Source: Aminithiophilus ramosus (GTDB lineage: Bacteria > Synergistota > Synergistia > Synergistales > Aminithiophilaceae). From it: a DNA stretch of 64,000 bases. Below, in pieces: positions 39,106 to 46,953 of this stretch. The notes beneath the pieces were generated by a model. The model ran no database searches, was not told the DNA's origin, and was given only the letters and a program-made list of their open reading frames with translations. The stretch covers positions 806,001 to 870,000 of the forward strand of contig NZ_CP072943.1 in the NCBI RefSeq assembly GCF_018069705.1, given 5' to 3'. The position numbers and the translations under genes are program-made. Numbering within the stretch: position 1 is the stretch's first letter; every line of letters starts with the position of its first letter.

Positions 39106-40553
39106 GTTCTCCTCGACAAGACCGTGCGCGGTAAGGCCGCGCAGCGAAGGATTCCTCCGTCGGAAAGCCAGGTCACCTGTTCCTGCACGTCATCGTCGAC
39201 GACCGCCTCAGGCCAATCGGCGGCCACCTGGAGGTAGGCGACCAGCTCGGCCAGCCCGTGGCGGAGAGGGTGGCGGGAAATGACCTCGCCAAGGCTGACC
39301 CGGCTGCGCTCCTGAAGCTCAAAGCGGATATTCCGGGTCAGCTCGGCCCGGTCGACGACGACTTGGGAGTAAAGAACCGCCAGATCCACCTCGGCCTCGC
39401 CCTCTTCCAAAACCCTATCGGAAATGTAAACCTTGAGAGGCGGGTGGTAAAGAGGCCTCTCCAGAGGGAGCTCAATCGTTGCGCAAGGTTCGTCCAGGGA
39501 GACGAAATTCCCTGCCGGCAAATCCTCCCGCAAGGCCAGAGCATGGGTTTCAACGCTGTGGAGGATGTCCATGATGCGGCGGTTTTCCAGCCAGGCCTGA
39601 TCGTCGAGAAAACGGCGGAGCTGCTCCGACAGCCTGGCCACCGTCCGCTGGGTATGCTCACCCGCCTCAAGCCAGTCGTGGTGCACGCGTCGGAGCCTGG
39701 CATCGGGCTCCATGGCGACAATGGGCGGCAGTGAGAGCACCTGTTCCAGCAGCCGGCTCAGCTCCTCCTGCCGGGACGGGGACATCAGGAAATCCCAGAA
39801 GGCATTGAAACTTTTGCCCTGATCGGAGTCGGCGATGGCCTCCCGCTCGCCCATGATCTCCTCAAGCAGCTTCCCCTTGGAGCCCTCCCAGAGAGTGATG
39901 CGCTCACGAACCTTCCGGTCGAGATGGCGGAAGTTGTGCTCCACCTCGCGAAAATCCGCCAGCAACTCCCGCGCCATCTGCAGGAACTGCTGGAAACGAT
40001 CCCTCAGGGCCGTGTCATCGAGAAGGGGAATGTCACCGGCCTGAATGCGTCCGATTTCGGCGTCGACGTCGCTGCGCCTTTTCTCCAATTCGGCTATCCG
40101 TACCTGGGGGTCAGTCTCGCTCCCCTCGCTCATCTGCCGAAGCAGATCGAACAGAGTCAGGAGGCGCGATGCCGTGCCGACAAAGGACCGTTCCGTCAGC
40201 CCTTCGAGCCAGCCCATCGCCTTCTCCGTCGCCGGAGTGAGATCATAGTGCGGTTCGTCCGTCCCTTCGGGATAAAACTTCCGCAGCCAGCCCTTGTCGT
40301 TTTCGGCCCAGTCGCTCAGGTAGCTTTGGGCCGTGCCGGGAAAGGCCTCGGCGCCCATCTGCTCCCTCAGGAGGAAGAGCTCGTCTTCCAGCGCCTCGAC
40401 GAGATCGGCCTGGGAGAGATTCCGAACACGGGGCACGACGAACGCTCGGTGGAGAAAAGAGGCCACCAGCGGCGCGTGGTGGGCACAGAGCAACCGCCAG
40501 GCCGGGTGATTCTGGCGGAGCAGCTCCAATGTGGCGTAGTCGAGAGTCATGGC
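39102..40553 (-). CDS. jetA: Wadjet protein JetA (MukF-like kleisin, DUF3375)
   Basis: 483 aa. Starts MTLDYATLELLRQNHPAWRLL, characteristic of DUF3375, and has helical kleisin-like middle and C-terminal winged-helix regions. A GTG at 40601 in frame would add 16 residues; the ATG at 40553 fits family starts. First gene of the jetA-jetB-jetC-jetD operon. It begins just after a 24-codon scar ORF behind the brxL-like gene, so it may share that gene's transcript. Confidence 0.92.
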   Translation of the reverse strand, partial: AMTLDYATLELLRQNHPAWRLLCAHHAPLVASFLHRAFVVPRVRNLSQADLVEALEDELFLLREQMGAEAFPGTAQSYLSDWAENDKGWLRKFYPEGTDEPHYDLTPATEKAMGWLEGLTERSFVGTASRLLTLFDLLRQMSEGSETDPQVRIAELEKRRSDVDAEIGRIQAGDIPLLDDTALRDRFQQFLQMARELLADFREVEHNFRHLDRKVRERITLWEGSKGKLLEEIMGEREAIADSDQGKSFNAFWDFLMSPSRQEELSRLLEQVLSLPPIVAMEPDARLRRVHHDWLEAGEHTQRTVARLSEQLRRFLDDQAWLENRRIMDILHSVETHALALREDLPAGNFVSLDEPCATIELPLERPLYHPPLKVYISDRVLEEGEAEVDLAVLYSQVVVDRAELTRNIRFELQERSRVSLGEVISRHPLRHGLAELVAYLQVAADWPEAVVDDDVQEQVTWLSDGGILRCAALPRTVLSRRT

Positions 40554-40575
40554 GTCATCTTCTTCGGCACCGACT

Positions 40576-40650
40576 TCAAGGGCACCGATTAAACGAGGCA
40601 CAACGGTCAGCCGCTTTCAACACCTGGATGGCTGCACTCCGGACGCTCAT
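40576..40650 (-). pseudogene. 24-codon scar ORF between brxL and jetA
   Basis: Starts six bases after the brxL stop with GGAG spaced eight bases before the ATG. The first residues MSVRSAAIQVLKAADR resemble the first helix of HARE-HTH/winged-helix domains of restriction-type proteins. The frame then ends quickly. It looks like the 5' stub of a deleted gene. Identification is tentative because so little is left. Confidence 0.4.
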
Positions 40651-40655
40651 CTTCG

Positions 40656-42702
40656 TCACTCCACCATCGCCTTCAGAAGGGCATCCCGGGCATCGGAATA
40701 GAATTGGATATCGATCTTGGTCGCCATGTCGTCGGATAAATCAATAAGCTGACGCCGGCAGGCGACGGGCATCAAGAGTGCCGAGGCGCCTTTTTCGACG
40801 GCAATCTCGGCAATGGTGACGGCGTTGTGAACGGGCTCGATAGACCCGCCCAAATTGACCTCTCCCGCGATGATGAGCCCGCCACGGACACTCTTCTTCA
40901 AGAGAGCCGTGCAGAGCGCAAGGAGGGATGCCATGCCGAGTTTCGCGCCGGACTTGGATGCGTCGAAGGCTCGGAGTTGGGCGGTGAATTCGTGGTGACG
41001 AGGGTCTTTGTCCCCGACCAGTTGCATAGAGCGGGCGTAGAGGTTCTGCTCGGCATAGCCCATGCTTTCCTTGAAGGCCGGCGGCACGGGTTTGTTGAGG
41101 ATCTTGACGCCCGAACCTGGGCCTTCGTTGATCTCGATACGGTAGAGTCCCGGGTGTTCCCCCCCCCCCACCTGGCGAGATGGTCCAGACCTGGCCCGGC
41201 TCAAGGGGGTCGCCACCGATGCTGTTTTCGCTTTGCAGCTCCGGTGTCGAGACGAACTTTTCGACGCCATCAGCTCCCATCACGTAGCTGAAGTGGGTGT
41301 TGCGAAATTCCGCAGCGCCGATGCGCTTCTGTTGCTCTTTGACGCGACGTCTAGCCTCCATGGCGACGCGGACAGCCCACTCGATATCCTCTTCGGGAAC
41401 TTCTCCCTCGCCGGGATAGAGGAGTTTGAGCAAACCGCTCACTGTCTTGTTGACGGCGTTCGTATCACGCCCTGACAGTGCGCCACCGAAGAACACCCGG
41501 TTTTGCAGTACGCTGACCCGGCTCTGATAGCGGAGCTGGCTCCAGCACTCGGACAAGAAGTCGCTCACGAGGCCGAAGTGATTCGTCAGCAGCTCCCTGC
41601 TGATTTTGGGAACATCCCAACCGGGCAGAAAGGCGTGGATTCGGTCCATGAAAGCCGTATCGTCTTTCATCTCGGGCGGCATGGGACCGAACAGGTGACC
41701 GATGCGCTGCTGATGCTCGACGTCGACCTCGAAGTTCCCGACGAGGACAATGCTCCCGTCGGCTCGGATGCTCTCCTTGCCTCGGCTGAATTCACCGGAC
41801 TCCATATAGCCCTTCATGATGTTCACGCCATCTTTTTGATCAAAGGAGATGCCGGAGACCTCATCGAAACAGACCACATCGTATTGACAGACCAGCCCGC
41901 GCTGCCCTGTCGCGTTGTTGACGAACATCTTGGCAACGGTCGCCTTTCCGCCGGAGAGCAAATGGGCGTAAGGGGAAACCTGCTGGAAGAGATGGCTCTT
42001 GCCCGTCCCTCTGGGGCCGAGTTCCACCAGGTTGTAGTTGCGCTCGACAAAGGGCACCATGCGCAGCATCAAGGCATCGCGTTGCCGGCGGGACAATCCG
42101 TTCGGTTCTATGCCGACGGATCGAAGGAGAAACTCTTTCCACTCGTCGGTAGTGAAGGACTTGCGGGCCTCGGCCAGGATATCGAGCACATCTCGTTGGG
42201 ATAGCTGAATTTCTCGGAGAGAATCGACGCCGAATGGCCTCCCTTTGGTCTCCTGGGCGATGGCCGCATCGTAGCTCACGGTGATTTCGGCATAAAAACC
42301 TCCCGTCAGCATCCGTTCATGCCGGTTGACCAGCTCAGGGCAGATGCGGACATCGGTCAGCCGCAGGCTGGGCAGTGTGGCGACATAGGAATCGGTCTTC
42401 GCATCGAGGCGAGCAGTGATGAGATCGATGATTTTGATCTCGCCCTTCTCCCTGGTCCTCGCCTTGAAGAGCTCTTCCTCTCCGGCTTTGACCGTTCGTG
42501 ATTTGAGCTGCCGCTGGACGATCTCGAGCCCCTCGTCGATCTCGTCCTGCTCGGTGCTGGCGCAGTACCGGCCGAGCAGAAACTCGACGACATAGGTGGG
42601 CACCGGAAACTGGCGGCTGAAGGTCCGGACCAGATCCTTCCGGACCAGGTATCCCTCCAGCGAGGAGGCCGCTTTGCTGTCGATCTGGTCCATTTCAATC
42701 AT
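40656..42702 (-). pseudogene. brxL: BrxL-like AAA+/Lon-related protein, frameshifted at a G11 run
   Basis: The joined product is about 680 aa, the usual BrxL length. First frame: Walker A GPRGTGKS at 229-236 and Walker B VVCFDE near 276-281. After the run of 11 Gs (plus-strand C, 41159-41169) the Lon-related C-terminal domain continues in another frame (EHPGLYRIEI to the stop at 40656). One G fewer, or two more, restores a single frame. BrxL is normally the last gene of type I BREX phage-defence loci and is a DNA-binding AAA+ ring. Here it is separated from other BREX genes and placed before Wadjet. The run could be a phase-variation switch or a sequencing error. Confidence 0.88.
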
Positions 42703-42831
42703 GGCTTACCTCCACCAATCACTGTGGCGATTTGCGCAACCAGCGATCCATCAGCACCGGTCAGGACCACTGTTGCTTCACGCCCCTCCATGTCCTCGTC
42801 CTCGACGACCACAGAGCGGTGTTTGTCAATA
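42699..42831 (-). pseudogene. C-terminal remnant of gene upstream of brxL
   Basis: About 43 codons in frame (KHRSVVVEDEDMEGREATVV, then an IATVIGGG end) whose TGA overlaps the brxL ATG as ATGA. The 5' part is cut off by the IS3-family element. In type I BREX the gene before brxL is pglZ, so a pglZ remnant is likely by position; the sequence is too short to prove it. Confidence 0.5.
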
Positions 42832-42901
42832 TAGTTGTCGCCCAAGAGTCATGCATGCATCAGGTTGACATTTCCTCTTCCGGCATCTCCTTCGCGATCG
42901 T

Positions 42902-43996
42902 TCAGCCGGGGTCCTTCTCCGCTTTTTCCTCCTTACCCGATCTGTCGGGGTTGAGGAAGACGGGACCGATGGATTCCCATCGGCGGGTTTTGCCTCTCCA
43001 CCGTTCGGGGTGGGCCGATCGGGCCTTTTCGTAGCGAAGCTTTCTTTTCTTCAGGATCTCGACGTCGTCGCCTCTGTGGCGGGCGTCGGGGGTGACGAAG
43101 CCGATGGCGCTGTGGCGATGCTTTTCGTTGTACCAGCGGACGAAGGCGGCCGTCCATTTCCGGGCCTCTTCGAGGCCGGCGAATCCCTGCGACGGGAAGG
43201 CGGGGCGGTATTTGTAGGTCCGAAAGAGCGATTCCGAGTAGGCGTTGTCGTTGCTCACTCTCGGGCGGCTTCTGCTGGAGAGGATTCCCAGGGCCGCAAG
43301 GCGGGCCTGGAAGGTCGAGCCCTTCATGGGGCTGCCGTTGTCGGAGTGGAGGACCAGCGGTTTCGTGAAGGTCTTTTCCGAAACGACTGCGCGGGTGACG
43401 AGTTCGGAGGCGTGGTCTTCCGATTCCCTCTCCCAGATCTCCCAGCCGACGATCTTGCGGCTGTAGATATCCAGGATGAGGTAGAGGTAGTAGTGGAGCC
43501 CGACGATGGGGCCCGGCAGCCAGGAGATGTCCCAGGACCAGACTTCGTTGGGCCCTTTGGCTTCGTGTGTCGTCGGTACCTTGGGCGAGCCGGTTCGGGA
43601 CCGGCCGCGACGGTTCTGTCGATTCGTGGACCGGAGGATGCGGTAGAAGGTCGATTCCGAGGCGAGGTAGATGTCCCGATCGGCGAGGATAGGGACGATC
43701 TGACTCGGGGGCAGGTCGGCGAACTCTTCGCTGTCGACGACGGAGCGGATCGTTTCGATTTCCTCTTCCGTGAGGCTCCAGCGGGGCTTGGGGCGATTCG
43801 CCTTCCTGCGGCCGTCTTCGGCGACCTGTCCCTCCCTGGTCCAGCGCTGGAAGGTGCGGAGAGTGAGGCCCAGCTCGGCGCAGGCCTTTTCCCTGCGGGC
43901 TCCCTGGCGGCAGGCTTCTCGGACGAGGTCGCAGGCCGCCTGGCGATCGGGGAGGCTCAGATACCGTCCTCGTCGTCCCCCCAGATCGCCTGGGCT
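42902..43996 (-). CDS. IS3-family transposase OrfB (DDE), made by -1 frameshift
   Basis: 364 codons, no start codon. The DDE catalytic set is visible: D in WSWDISWLPG, D in VLHSDNGSP and E in AYSESLFRTYK, spaced as in IS3 family integrase-like transposases. The frame joins orfA at the seven-A slippery run (minus strand 44002-43996) by a -1 shift. Confidence 0.88.
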   Translation of the reverse strand, partial: SPGDLGGRRGRYLSLPDRQAACDLVREACRQGARREKACAELGLTLRTFQRWTREGQVAEDGRRKANRPKPRWSLTEEEIETIRSVVDSEEFADLPPSQIVPILADRDIYLASESTFYRILRSTNRQNRRGRSRTGSPKVPTTHEAKGPNEVWSWDISWLPGPIVGLHYYLYLILDIYSRKIVGWEIWERESEDHASELVTRAVVSEKTFTKPLVLHSDNGSPMKGSTFQARLAALGILSSRSRPRVSNDNAYSESLFRTYKYRPAFPSQGFAGLEEARKWTAAFVRWYNEKHRHSAIGFVTPDARHRGDDVEILKKRKLRYEKARSAHPERWRGKTRRWESIGPVFLNPDRSGKEEKAEKDPG

Positions 43997-44475
43997 TTTT
44001 TTCGCAGCGTGAGCAGGGCCGCCGTTTCAGCCAGGGCCTTTTCCTTTCTCCGAAGTTCCCGCTCCAGCTCCTTCAGGCGTCCCCTGTGCGACGTGAGTTC
44101 CTCGCGCAGCTCCCTGACGTTGTCTCTGTCCCGGCCGGCGGCGAGGCCGTCGAGGCAAGCCTCGCGCCAGCTACGGATCTCCTCGACGTAAAGACCCTTC
44201 GATCGACAGTATTCGGCCTGTTCCGTCTCGTTCATCCCCGCCGTGGCCAGGACGGCGAGAAGCTTGTCGCCGGGGGACCAGGACTGAGGGCGACGGCCGT
44301 TGCCGGGGACGGGCGAACCTGTCTCGATACGGGCCTTCTTCCTCCACTGCCTGAGCGTTTCGAAGCTGATTCCCGTCTCACGCGCCAGAGTCGAGAGGGA
44401 GGCGTTCTCAGGGGGCATCATTCGTTTGACAAGCTGCTCTTTCACGTCGGGACTGTAGTGGTTCATGGGGCGCAC
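43957..44475 (-). CDS. IS3-family OrfA (helix-turn-helix protein)
   Basis: 172 aa. N-terminal helix-turn-helix (ENASLSTLARETGISFETLRQW) region, in pieces LARETGISFETLRQW, and a C-terminal leucine-rich coiled coil (about 115-160). Ends shortly after CGAAAAAAAG, the probable slippery site for OrfAB. Confidence 0.88.
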   Translation of the reverse strand: MRPMNHYSPDVKEQLVKRMMPPENASLSTLARETGISFETLRQWRKKARIETGSPVPGNGRRPQSWSPGDKLLAVLATAGMNETEQAEYCRSKGLYVEEIRSWREACLDGLAAGRDRDNVRELREELTSHRGRLKELERELRRKEKALAETAALLTLRKKAQAIWGDDEDGI

Positions 44476-44536
44476 CTCCTCTGGAGTTCAATCATAACCT
44501 ACTCAGGAGAGGCGACAACTATTGTGGCATAGGGGG

Positions 44537-44834
44537 ATGCGAGTCTTCGGATTCACCAAGGTGCGTTACAAGGGGCTCAAGAAGAACACAAGCCATGTCC
44601 ACGTGATTTTTGCCCTGTCCAACCTGTACATGGTGAGAAGGCTTTTATTGGAGATGGATAGGGCGTAGTGTCTTCAAAAGCCGGCAGAACGGCAACCATA
44701 AGGCAAAAAAGAGCCGGGAATAGCTCCACATAGGCAACTTGCCTGACGCGACAGGCTGAAAGGGCACACAGCGCACGAATTCAGCCACCAAGAGGTACTG
44801 TTGGAGCTTGCCGGATCTTTTTTTCAGAGGTTCC
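44537..44834 (+). mobile_element. IS5-group fragment (3' end)
   Basis: Essentially identical to the left 300 bp of the intact element at 51773-52078, inverted. It carries the last about 45 transposase codons (ending LLLEMDRA) and the terminal repeat ending GGTTCC followed by TTAA (44835-44838). The rest of the element is missing. Confidence 0.9.
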
Positions 44835-44838
44835 TTAA

Positions 44839-45431
44839 GGTTTGGGTGATCTATACCCCTTATCATCCAGTTTGCTCGGACTAAATATGGAATAAAACTA
44901 CGTGGTGGGCGAGAAAATGTCAAGCTAATGTTCACCTTTTTAACCGCGCCTATCCCAATGAAGTCTCTGTCCAAATCCTTTCTGTTTACCAAAAACACCA
45001 CCATCACCCGCTGTACATGCCGTGACCGCCGGGCCGGAAACCTTCAATAGCGGTCGGCATGCGGAAGGTTACATTGCAGGTTGATGAAGGCCACCAGCTC
45101 CCCATGAATCAAATCCCCGTCACAGTCCGAACAGCCGTTGTCAGGATCGTTGTTGCCTGAGGAGATTACATACATCAAGTTGATTTTTCCTCTTTCGCCG
45201 TCTCTCTCGCGGCGCGCCCCTCGGAGCCATGGCCTCTCCGGCATGGCACAGCTCGGGTCCGGTCCCGTTTCTCGCCACCTTCCTTCCGGCGCTTCCGCAA
45301 GACGCCCTCTCGTCGTTCCTCCTTCTTCCCGCTTACCCCCTTTGTCGGGACGGAGCAAGACGGAAACCGGGGTTGCCTCGGCACCGGCCCCGCCGTCGCT
45401 CACCGGTCGGCCCCTTTGGCCGACAGCAAAA
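44839..45431. other. island remnant region
   Basis: AT-richer DNA between the IS5 fragment and rsgA. Apart from the small ORF at 45044-45175 no gene is supported. The minus-strand frame 45007-44645 runs into the IS end and is judged chance. Confidence 0.4.
45044..45175 (-). CDS. 43-aa Cys-containing small ORF
   Basis: Begins MYVISSGNND and contains CSDCDGD. A GAGGA ribosome-binding sequence lies about 12 bases before the ATG. Composition differs from shadow frames nearby, but no family is recognised. Confidence 0.3.
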   Translation of the reverse strand: MYVISSGNNDPDNGCSDCDGDLIHGELVAFINLQCNLPHADRY

Positions 45432-45458
45432 GGGGGGGAGCCGCACGGACTCCCCCTC
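45432..45458 (-). terminator. rsgA terminator
   Basis: GC-rich stem (about ten pairs, GGGGGAGTCC with GGCTCCCCCC) followed on the minus strand by TTTTGCTG, about 40 nt past the rsgA stop. Confidence 0.7.
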
Positions 45459-45497
45459 TTCTACTGTCCCCACAGGCCTTCGGGAAAGACCTTCCGG

Positions 45498-46589
45498 TCA
45501 GTAGCCCTGGCGCCTTCTGTTTTTTTCCCTGGCCGATCTGCGGGCCTCTTTCATGGCGCCCTTCGTCCCGAACATCATCGCCATCTTTTCCGCTTCGACC
45601 TGCCGGGAATGGAGCCCCTCGTAAAGGGCCTCCTTGCAGAGCTTGCGGTAGCCGGCCAGACGCCCGGGATCGAGCAGACCGTCGGCGACGGCCCGGGCCA
45701 CGGCGCAGCCCGGTTCCCCCTTGTGGGTGCAGTCGCGGAACCGGCATTGCGTCGCCAGGTCATCGATGTCGGCGAAGGTCCTGACGAGGTCGGCCCTTTC
45801 GAGGGCGAGCTCCCTCATTCCTGGCGTGTCAATGACGACGCCGCCTCCGGCGAGGACGACCAGCTCGCGGCGGGTCGTGGTGTGCCGTCCCCTGCCGTCT
45901 CCGTCGCGGACCTCACCCGTCGCCAGAAGGTCGCGGCCGACGAGGCGGTTGATGAGCGTCGACTTGCCGACGCCCGACGAGCCGATGAAGGCCACCGTCC
46001 GCCCCGGACCGAGATAGCTCCGGAGAGCCTGCCACCCGTCGTCGGTCAGGCTCGACGTGACGACGACGGCGACGCCGGGGGCGACGGCCTCCAGCCGCGA
46101 CAGCCTCTCGGACAGATCGCGGCAGAGATCGGCCTTGGTGAGGACGACGACGGGGACGGCACCGCTGCTCCAGGCCAGACCGAGATAGCGCTCGACGCGC
46201 CGGAGATTGTAGTCGCCGCCGAGGGCCATGCAGACGAAGACGGTATCGACGTTGGCCGCCACAACCTGCTCCTCTTTGGCCGTTCCGGCGGCCCTGCGGA
46301 CGAAAAGGCTCTTCCGCCTCAGAAGACGGTGGATGACGGCGTTTCCGCCCTCGTCGTCGTCGCGGTCGACCATGACGAAATCGCCCACGGCCGGATAGTC
46401 GGAAGGGGTCACGGCGTCGAAGCGGAATTTGCCCGAGACCTCCGCCGCGACCTCGCCTCTCTCCGTGACGACCCGATAGAGGTCTTTCGACTGGGAGAGA
46501 ACGCGCCCCACATAAAGGTCACGAAAGGAACGGGCCTCGTCGAGAAGGCTCCCGCTGAGACCGAGGTTTTTCATATTTATCGTATTCAC
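45498..46589 (-). CDS. rsgA: ribosome small-subunit-dependent GTPase A
   Basis: 363 aa. OB-fold N-terminus, circularly permuted GTPase motifs (G4 LTKADL, G1 GSSGVGKSTL, G3 DTPGMREL) and a C-terminal zinc motif with C, C, H and C residues (CRFRDCTHKGEPGC). It assists late 30S assembly. The start is taken as GTG at 46589 because TGGAGGT lies seven bases upstream; the ATG at 46574 is 22 bases from that site. The ribosome-binding site falls inside an inverted repeat. Confidence 0.93.
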   Translation of the reverse strand: MNTINMKNLGLSGSLLDEARSFRDLYVGRVLSQSKDLYRVVTERGEVAAEVSGKFRFDAVTPSDYPAVGDFVMVDRDDDEGGNAVIHRLLRRKSLFVRRAAGTAKEEQVVAANVDTVFVCMALGGDYNLRRVERYLGLAWSSGAVPVVVLTKADLCRDLSERLSRLEAVAPGVAVVVTSSLTDDGWQALRSYLGPGRTVAFIGSSGVGKSTLINRLVGRDLLATGEVRDGDGRGRHTTTRRELVVLAGGGVVIDTPGMRELALERADLVRTFADIDDLATQCRFRDCTHKGEPGCAVARAVADGLLDPGRLAGYRKLCKEALYEGLHSRQVEAEKMAMMFGTKGAMKEARRSAREKNRRRQGY

Positions 46590-46597
46590 TGAACTGA

Positions 46598-46634
46598 CCT
46601 CCAAAAGTTAGTCTGTACCGCAACTTTTGGGAGG
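46598..46634 (-). promoter_or_regulatory. hairpin over the rsgA ribosome-binding site
   Basis: Arms CCTCCAAAAGTT (46598-46609) and AACTTTTGGGAGG (46622-46634), one bulged G, 12-nt loop. In the mRNA the 3' arm contains the GGAGG of rsgA, so folding would block initiation. Confidence 0.55.
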
Positions 46635-46953
46635 CCTCTATGCTAGCAGGTCAGGCACGGGCCTCCCGACCGGCTGCAATATCCGTTACTTTCGAAGGCA
46701 TCATAAGACAACACTCCTCGCTGAAGGTCGATGACTCTTGCCCCGAAAGTATAGCACCAGGGAGGCCTGCCTTCGAAGACCCTCTTTTTCCGCCCCTCCG
46801 TCCCGGGCGGAGCCTCCGCCGATACGCTCCGGCCTCTTCCGCCCTTTTCCGGCGGAAAGGCCCCGACCCCTTGCGCCCGACAGAGCCGCCCGGCCGGCGT
46901 CGAAGAAGAGCGATCGGGCCGGGCGTGGCGGGAAGAGGCCGGAAGGCTCCGCT
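46635..46953. other. intergenic between rsgA leader and TetM-like gene
   Basis: No gene supported. A TATACT box on the minus strand (46753-46748) without a good -35 is the only promoter-like element for rsgA. Confidence 0.4.

Larger units (their letters stand above)
42832..44521 (-). mobile_element. IS3-family insertion sequence
   Basis: 1,690 bp with 11-bp terminal inverted repeats TAGTTGTCGCC (42832-42842) and its complement (44511-44521). Two overlapping frames, orfA and orfB, are joined by a probable -1 frameshift. No clear target duplication is visible. It interrupts the gene upstream of brxL and on the other side abuts an IS5 fragment. Confidence 0.85.

Noticed and set aside
42843-45230. 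about 45-bp similarity between the IS3 end (42850-42900) and 45175-45225
   Set aside because: Imperfect, short and not followed by further IS3 sequence; too weak to call another copy.
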